A stretch of 12,414 nucleotides of DNA, taken from an uncultured Ruminococcus sp. GTDB lineage: Bacteria > Bacillota > Clostridia > Oscillospirales > Ruminococcaceae. The translations under genes and the position numbers were made by a program. Within the stretch, counting starts at the first letter, position 1; every line of letters starts with the position of its first letter. The stretch is from the NCBI GenBank assembly GCA_900543105.1, contig UQQA01000076.1, positions 1 to 12,414 on the forward strand. The letters are read 5' to 3'. Positions 5,897 through 12,414 of this stretch are shown here, piece after piece. The notes under the pieces were generated by a model, which worked only from the letters and a program-made list of their open reading frames with translations, did no database searches and had not been told where the DNA came from.

Positions 5897-7839
5897 TTCT
5901 TTTCACTTCCGTTTCTACCGTTAGCCTTGGCATCATTCCTGCCGTGAGAGTTCCCACGGCTGCTTACGTTAGCTTTTCCGTGCGAAGTGCCGTGTCCTCT
6001 GCCCTTTTCAGCCTGCTTCTGCTTTCGCTCGCTGAGTTCCCGCAGATATTGAGCGTCAGGCTTTACAAGACAGTCGGGCGTGCTGCCGATAAGATCGGTT
6101 CGGTGCGCTTTCTGTAAAGCTTCAATGCACTTCCGCTGATTCTGCGGACGGAAATACTGCAAAAGCGCCCTCTGCATACCCTTTTCCTCCGCCGTCTTAG
6201 GCACATATACCTTTTCAAGCGTGTAAGGGTCAAGCTCAGTGTAAAACATACAAGTCGAGAGCGTTCCCGGTGTCGGATAGAAGTCCTGCACCTGCTCGGG
6301 ACGCATTTTCAGCGACTTTAAGAACAGCGCAAGCTCCACAGCATCATTCAGAGTGCTGCCAGGGTGCGACGACATAAGATACGGCACAAGATACTGCTCT
6401 TTTCCTATCTGATTCGTCATTCTGTAGAATTTATCCTGAAATTTCTTGTAAGCCTCAATGTGCGGCTTGCCCATTTTGTCAAGTACAGCCGCCGAACAAT
6501 GCTCGGGCGCAACCTTTAACTGTCCGCTGACGTGGTTTTCGATAAGCTCACGCATGAACTCATCGTCCTTGTCCTCGATAAGATAATCGTAGCGGATACC
6601 GCTTCGGATAAATACCTTTTTTACCTTTGGGATCGCCCTTATCTTGCGAAGCATTTCAAGATATTCCGTGTGATCGACAACAAGATTCGGGCAAGGCTCG
6701 GGCGCAAGACACTTTTTTCCCTTGCAAAGACCATATTTGAGCTGCTTGTCACAGCTTGTCCGTCTGAAATTCGCAGTAGGGCCGCCGACATCGTGAATGT
6801 AACCCTTGAAGTTCGGCAAAGTCGTCAGCAGCTTCGCCTCACGCAGAACACTCTCCTCACTTCGTACAGCGATACGCCTGCCCTGATGAAGCGCAATCGA
6901 GCAGAAGTTGCAGAATCCGAAACAGCCGCGGTTATGCGTTATCGAAAATTCAACTTCCTTTATGCCCGGAACGCCGCCCTCTTTCTCATAAATAGGGTGA
7001 TAAGTCCTCATGTAAGGCAGCTCGTAAACAGCATCAAGCTCCTCCGTAGTCAGTACGGGCGAGGGCGCAAGCTGAACGAGCATCATATCGTCCTGACGCT
7101 GAATGATAGTCTTACCGTAAACCTCGTCCTGCCAGTCATACTGTATGCGGCAAGCCTTTGCATATTCAGCCTTGTTCTCACGGCAAGCCTTTAACGACGG
7201 ACATTCCACCGCACCGTAAGGCGTGTCAACGGGCTTTACAAGATAAGCTGTTCCCCGAATGTCCTTTAAGCCGTGAATGTCCTCACCCTTTGCAAGACGT
7301 GTGCAGATCTCCGTTATCTGATGCTCGCCCATTCCGTACATGAGCAGATCGGCGCCGCTGTCATAAAGTATGGACGGACGAACCGCATCGTCCCAGTAAT
7401 CATAATGCGCAAATCGGCGAAGCGAAGCCTCCAGGCCGCCAATGGCAATGGGAACGTCCCCGTAAGCCTCACGCAGCTTTTGGCAGTACACAATGACCGC
7501 ACGGTCAGGGCGCTTTCCTGCCATTCCTCCAGCCGTGTAAGCATCATCGGAACGCTTCCTCTTTGCGCTCGTGTAGTGTGCGACCATGCTGTCAATGTTT
7601 CCCGAGGTCACAAGGAACGCATACTTCGGTCTGCCAAGCTTCTTGAAATCACGGACGCTGTGCCAGTCGGGCTGTGCAATGATGCCGACCGTGAATCCAA
7701 GGCTCTCAACAACTCTCGATATAATGGAAATGCCAAAGCTCGGGTGGTCAACATAGCTGTCCCCCGTGATGCAGATAAAGTCAAACTGCTCTATCCCACG
7801 CTCCTGCATATCCTCTTTTGATATAGGTAAAAACGGCAT
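5818..7839 (-). CDS. ygiQ: YgiQ family radical SAM protein (UPF0313)
   Basis: A 673-residue radical SAM protein, slightly shorter than E. coli YgiQ. The N-terminal YgiQ-specific region (about 1-290, starting MPFLPISKEDMQERGIEQFD) holds ITGDSYVDHPSFG and the GGLEASLRRFAHYDYWDD signature. The radical SAM core follows, with the 4Fe-4S cysteines C306, C310 and C313 in CFGFCNFC, then VAPEHCS and SSHPGS. The family C-terminal region (PTPGTLSTCMFYTELDP to the CIEALQKAHR helix) comes next. The reaction is unknown. The last 68 residues (606-673) are a basic Gly/Asn/Lys/His-rich disordered tail; its final 26 codons overlap the next gene in another frame. The ATG has GGAG 5 bases upstream. The start lies 35 bases from a heptamer repeat array, so its promoter may lie in repeat-rich DNA; I could not pick out clear boxes. 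Confidence 0.95.
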   Translation of the reverse strand: MPFLPISKEDMQERGIEQFDFICITGDSYVDHPSFGISIISRVVESLGFTVGIIAQPDWHSVRDFKKLGRPKYAFLVTSGNIDSMVAHYTSAKRKRSDDAYTAGGMAGKRPDRAVIVYCQKLREAYGDVPIAIGGLEASLRRFAHYDYWDDAVRPSILYDSGADLLMYGMGEHQITEICTRLAKGEDIHGLKDIRGTAYLVKPVDTPYGAVECPSLKACRENKAEYAKACRIQYDWQDEVYGKTIIQRQDDMMLVQLAPSPVLTTEELDAVYELPYMRTYHPIYEKEGGVPGIKEVEFSITHNRGCFGFCNFCSIALHQGRRIAVRSEESVLREAKLLTTLPNFKGYIHDVGGPTANFRRTSCDKQLKYGLCKGKKCLAPEPCPNLVVDHTEYLEMLRKIRAIPKVKKVFIRSGIRYDYLIEDKDDEFMRELIENHVSGQLKVAPEHCSAAVLDKMGKPHIEAYKKFQDKFYRMTNQIGKEQYLVPYLMSSHPGSTLNDAVELALFLKSLKMRPEQVQDFYPTPGTLSTCMFYTELDPYTLEKVYVPKTAEEKGMQRALLQYFRPQNQRKCIEALQKAHRTDLIGSTPDCLVKPDAQYLRELSERKQKQAEKGRGHGTSHGKANVSSRGNSHGRNDAKANGRNGSEKNWQQGKNHRQDHQQRGGKPNRGKNGA

Positions 7840-7873
7840 AAATACTCCTTTTTATTTTCGTAACATACGGCTC

Positions 7874-7905
7874 AATTCGGAATTCGGAATGCGGAATGCG
7901 GAATT
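7874..7905 (+). repeat. Left heptamer array of the repeat island
   Basis: Two AATTCGG units (7874-7887) are followed by two AATGCGG units (7888-7901) and a terminal AATT. Read on the other strand, this matches the array at the ftsK stop at 30 of 32 positions; the T-to-G change in units three and four is the only difference. Tandem heptamers of this kind resemble the short tandemly repeated sequences known between genes in cyanobacteria and some Firmicutes. The array lies between the DUF1294-like gene and ygiQ. Confidence 0.85.
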
Positions 7906-7941
7906 ATTATTTTTCCTATAATTCGCAGCAAAACGCAAATT

Positions 7942-7969
7942 CCCGTAGGGGCGGATTCTATATCCGCCC
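7942..7969 (+). repeat. Hairpin element, left copy (28-bp inverted pair)
   Basis: CCCGTAG is followed by a perfect 8-bp stem, GGGCGGAT (7949-7956) and ATCCGCCC (7962-7969), around the loop TCTAT. The copy at 8554-8581 is its reverse complement with 27 of 28 positions identical; the single difference lies in the loop. The stem is GC-rich but is not followed by a U tract on the minus-strand transcript, so it is not a classical terminator. Confidence 0.88.
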
Positions 7970-8038
7970 GTTTATATCCCTTATTCATAAAACCAATTGT
8001 ACGGTCTTTTTTATTCTATGATCCCCAGCATTGAACTG

Positions 8039-8437
8039 TCATAACGCCCATAACGCCCATAACGCCCGAAAAAAAGCCAATAAAAACAATGTTATCAGCA
8101 AAATACATATCCATATAAATATCCTGAAAAAAATTCTTATAAGCTTTTCCTTGCAGTAAAAGATATTCGCTGTATGGATAGCAATATATCCTCCTATCGT
8201 TCCGCCGAGCAACGCAGGAATGATACCCGATGCTTTGTTTTTTTCAATCAGTTTGTATGCCGCAATATTCATCACAAAAACCATCGGAACGATCACAAAA
8301 GCTCCAATGCGCAAATACGCATAAGACAATAACATTATCACGCCCAGAAACGCCGCCAACCCTTCAAAAAGAAACAGTGAAACAGCCAGCGCAATTCCGA
8401 TAATATCAATAATATGCCGTTTTATAATATCAAGCAT
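8039..8437 (-). CDS. Small multi-pass membrane protein, DUF1294-like
   Basis: A hydrophobic protein of 132 residues with about five membrane segments (roughly 9-24, 28-41, 44-62, 70-88 and 101-123). The part FVMNIAAYKLIEKNKASG followed by PALLGGTIGGYIAIHT resembles DUF1294 proteins, whose function is unknown, but the usual D-K-x-x-A and R-H-K motifs are poorly kept, so the assignment is tentative. I prefer the ATG at 8435-8437, preceded by GGGGTG at 6 bases. The frame stays open to an ATG at 8494 (151 residues), but that start lies in repeat DNA with no ribosome binding site. The C-terminus ALWALWAL is encoded by a 9-mer tandem repeat. The gene is visibly AT-richer than its neighbours and sits alone in a repeat island, suggesting later acquisition. 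Confidence 0.68.
   Translation of the reverse strand: MLDIIKRHIIDIIGIALAVSLFLFEGLAAFLGVIMLLSYAYLRIGAFVIVPMVFVMNIAAYKLIEKNKASGIIPALLGGTIGGYIAIHTANIFYCKEKLIRIFFRIFIWICILLITLFLLAFFRALWALWAL
8041..8067 (+). repeat. 9-mer tandem repeat forming the 3' end of the DUF1294-like gene
   Basis: Three perfect copies of ATAACGCCC lie end to end. On the coding strand they read as Ala-Leu-Trp repeats, and the TGA stop is formed at the edge of the last copy. Because the unit is nine bases long, gain or loss of a copy would keep the frame and change the C-terminal length by three residues. Confidence 0.92.
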
Positions 8438-8482
8438 AGCATACACCCCAAATCGAGATAACAAACAGACGAAATCACCCAA

Positions 8483-8500
8483 CACAACGGGCATAACGGG
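8483..8500 (+). repeat. Second 9-mer repeat pair, upstream of the DUF1294-like gene
   Basis: CACAACGGG and CATAACGGG are adjacent and differ by one base. They share ATAACG with the 9-mers at the other end of the gene, in the same orientation. The upstream ATG of the long reading of the gene lies inside this pair, which argues against that start. The last three bases also belong to the hairpin at 8498-8516. Confidence 0.55.
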
Positions 8501-8522
8501 ACGGGGAACCCGTCCCCTACGG
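8498..8522 (-). repeat. Hairpin element of the GTAGGGG family, third copy
   Basis: On the minus strand, CCGTAG leads into a perfect 8-bp stem GGGACGGG/CCCGTCCC with the loop TTC. The lead-in matches that of the two 28-bp elements, but the stem sequence differs (GACGGG in place of GCGGAT). It points the same way as the copy at 8554-8581. The shared head with a variable stem suggests a family of related small intergenic elements. Confidence 0.7.
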
Positions 8523-8553
8523 AAAATCCACCCTAAATGCAGGGTCTATCAAT

Positions 8554-8581
8554 GGGCGGATATGGAATCCGCCCCTACGGG
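8554..8581 (-). repeat. Hairpin element, right copy (28-bp inverted pair)
   Basis: A perfect stem GGGCGGAT (8554-8561) and ATCCGCCC (8567-8574) around ATGGA is followed by CTACGGG. It is the reverse complement of 7942-7969 with one loop difference. It lies 30 bases inside the right heptamer array; the left copy lies 36 bases inside its array, so the two sides of the island are arranged nearly symmetrically. Confidence 0.88.
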
Positions 8582-8611
8582 TTACGTTATATTATCCTTA
8601 ACAGCGAAGCC

Positions 8612-11438
<2,827 letters not shown>

Positions 11439-11452
11439 ATCTATTCCTCCAA

Positions 11453-12334
11453 TTATTTCGCAGCTATCATCTCATAAAGATAATTTCCGCTTACGTCCTC
11501 ATAAATTCCTATCGAAAGTACGATTATACCAAGTATAAGCGTGTAAAACGCAAAGATCCTGAATTTGTCCGATACAACGAGCAGCTTTATAAGCCTTATT
11601 GCCAGATATCCCGATACAGCCGCCACAACAAATCCTACAATAAGCGGCAGTATAAGCTCCGAAGCCGCACCCCCGTCATAGGAAAGCATCTCCGTCAGCG
11701 CACCTGCAAGTATTACGGGTATTCCGAGAATAAAACTGTATTCAACAGCGTCCTCACGCTTCAATCCTGCAAAAAGTCCTGCCGAAATAGTCGAACCCGA
11801 CCTCGATATGCCGGGGACAAGCGCAATTCCCTGAAATACACCTATCAGAAGCGCCTTTGGCGTTGTTACTTCGCCGCAGGTCAGCTTGTTCCCTTCGCAA
11901 AGCTTGCTCGTTGAAAGGAATAACAGCGCCGAAGTGTAAAGGAAACCAATACCCTCCGCAACAATGCTCCTGTCCGACTGCAATCCCTCGAAGAAATCCT
12001 TGAATATGTAAAACCCGAAAAGCGGCAGAATGGAAATTATTATCATAAAGATCATTCTGCGCTCGGGATTCATCTCTTTCCACTTGAATTTTCCCGTGAA
12101 AATATCCTTTATAAGCTTGAAAAATTCAATTATCAAAGCCTTTATCTTCCCCCAAAACGCAATAAATACCGCAATGAGCGTTCCAAGATGCAGGAAAACA
12201 TTCACCAACACTGCACTTTCCCCGTGAATACCGAAAAAATGCTGAAAAACCGATAAATGCCCCGAGCTTGATATCGGCAGAAACTCCGATAAGCCCTGAA
12301 TAAATCCCTGAATAATGCCCTCGATCACTGTCAT
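11453..12334 (-). CDS. uppP: Undecaprenyl-diphosphatase UppP (BacA)
   Basis: This integral membrane enzyme dephosphorylates undecaprenyl diphosphate to recycle the lipid carrier for peptidoglycan and other wall polymers; extra copies give bacitracin resistance. The 293-residue length is normal. Both active-site motifs are intact: SEFLPISSSGHL (16-27) near the N-terminus, with E17 and H26, and PGISRSGST (174-182) with R178. Many hydrophobic segments cover the rest. The ATG has GGAGG 9 bases upstream and a plausible promoter 28 to 56 bases upstream. It is followed closely by ftsK, so cell-wall and division functions may be cotranscribed. Confidence 0.97.
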   Translation of the reverse strand: MTVIEGIIQGFIQGLSEFLPISSSGHLSVFQHFFGIHGESAVLVNVFLHLGTLIAVFIAFWGKIKALIIEFFKLIKDIFTGKFKWKEMNPERRMIFMIIISILPLFGFYIFKDFFEGLQSDRSIVAEGIGFLYTSALLFLSTSKLCEGNKLTCGEVTTPKALLIGVFQGIALVPGISRSGSTISAGLFAGLKREDAVEYSFILGIPVILAGALTEMLSYDGGAASELILPLIVGFVVAAVSGYLAIRLIKLLVVSDKFRIFAFYTLILGIIVLSIGIYEDVSGNYLYEMIAAK

Positions 12335-12361
12335 AAAATTATTCCTCCGTTGTCTTATTTA

Positions 12362-12390
12362 ATACTAATTCTCGATCAACCTATAGACAA
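12362..12390 (-). promoter_or_regulatory. Candidate sigma-A promoter of uppP-ftsK
   Basis: TTGTCT (12385-12390) and TAGTAT (12362-12367) are separated by exactly 17 bases on the minus strand. Each box matches the consensus at four of six positions. The expected transcription start lies about 20 bases before the uppP ATG. The boxes are imperfect, so the call rests mainly on spacing and position. Confidence 0.45.
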
Positions 12391-12414
12391 ACTCTCGGCT
12401 ATAATAAGTTCATT

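Noticed and set aside
5730..5957. Frameshift joining ygiQ and the hydrolase into one protein
   Set aside because: Both genes have full family domains, a proper stop or start, and a ribosome binding site; the overlap looks like gene packing rather than an error.
6532..7194. Plus-strand open frame of 220 codons
   Set aside because: It is antisense to the radical SAM core of ygiQ, with no recognisable motif and no ribosome binding site that I could defend.
7948..7970. Intrinsic terminator after the DUF1294-like gene
   Set aside because: The GC-rich stem is convincing but no U tract follows it on the transcribed strand, and the same hairpin also occurs upstream of the gene.

Overview
The window is a chromosomal stretch from a mid-GC Firmicute, most likely a Clostridia/Ruminococcus-type gut or rumen bacterium. 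This is inferred from the gene families, the GGAGG-type ribosome binding sites, the use of TTG starts and the style of the intergenic repeats; no rRNA or marker gene fixes the species. All eleven protein genes lie on the minus strand, so the transcriptional order runs from right to left. I see no tRNA, rRNA, CRISPR array, phage gene or transposase.

First block, in transcription order: uppP (undecaprenyl-diphosphate phosphatase) follows a plausible sigma-A promoter at the right edge, then ftsK/spoIIIE (DNA translocase, TTG start) 14 bases later. Next comes a repeat-rich, AT-rich island at about 7874-8646. It holds one small membrane protein gene (DUF1294-like) enclosed by inverted heptamer arrays, inverted 28-bp hairpin elements and 9-mer tandem arrays.

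Second block: ygiQ (radical SAM protein) overlaps out of frame with a membrane-anchored ComEC-like metallo-beta-lactamase gene. That gene overlaps a DUF3006 gene by 4 bases, and a MurR/RpiR-family sugar-phosphate-sensing regulator gene follows. A 198-bp, highly palindromic, transposase-less insertion (MITE-like), bounded by TTTA direct repeats, separates the regulator from the next block. One TTTA copy contains the regulator's stop codon.

Third block: dusB, rimI, tsaD and rsmE are tightly packed (4-base overlap, 56 and 9 bases apart). Together they modify the translation apparatus: dihydrouridine in tRNA, N-terminal acetylation of a ribosomal protein, t6A37 in tRNA and m3U1498 in 16S rRNA. 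After rsmE there are 293 AT-rich bases with an interrupted inverted repeat. They end in a strong extended -10 promoter that fires out of the window into a short leader able to fold into a GNRA-capped hairpin.

The genes themselves are mostly conserved housekeeping functions. The unusual content lies between them: the MITE-like insertion, the layered repeat island around the DUF1294-like gene, and the 79-base out-of-frame overlap in which two basic low-complexity protein ends share DNA. I found no gene set that makes a convincing new defence or metabolic system.
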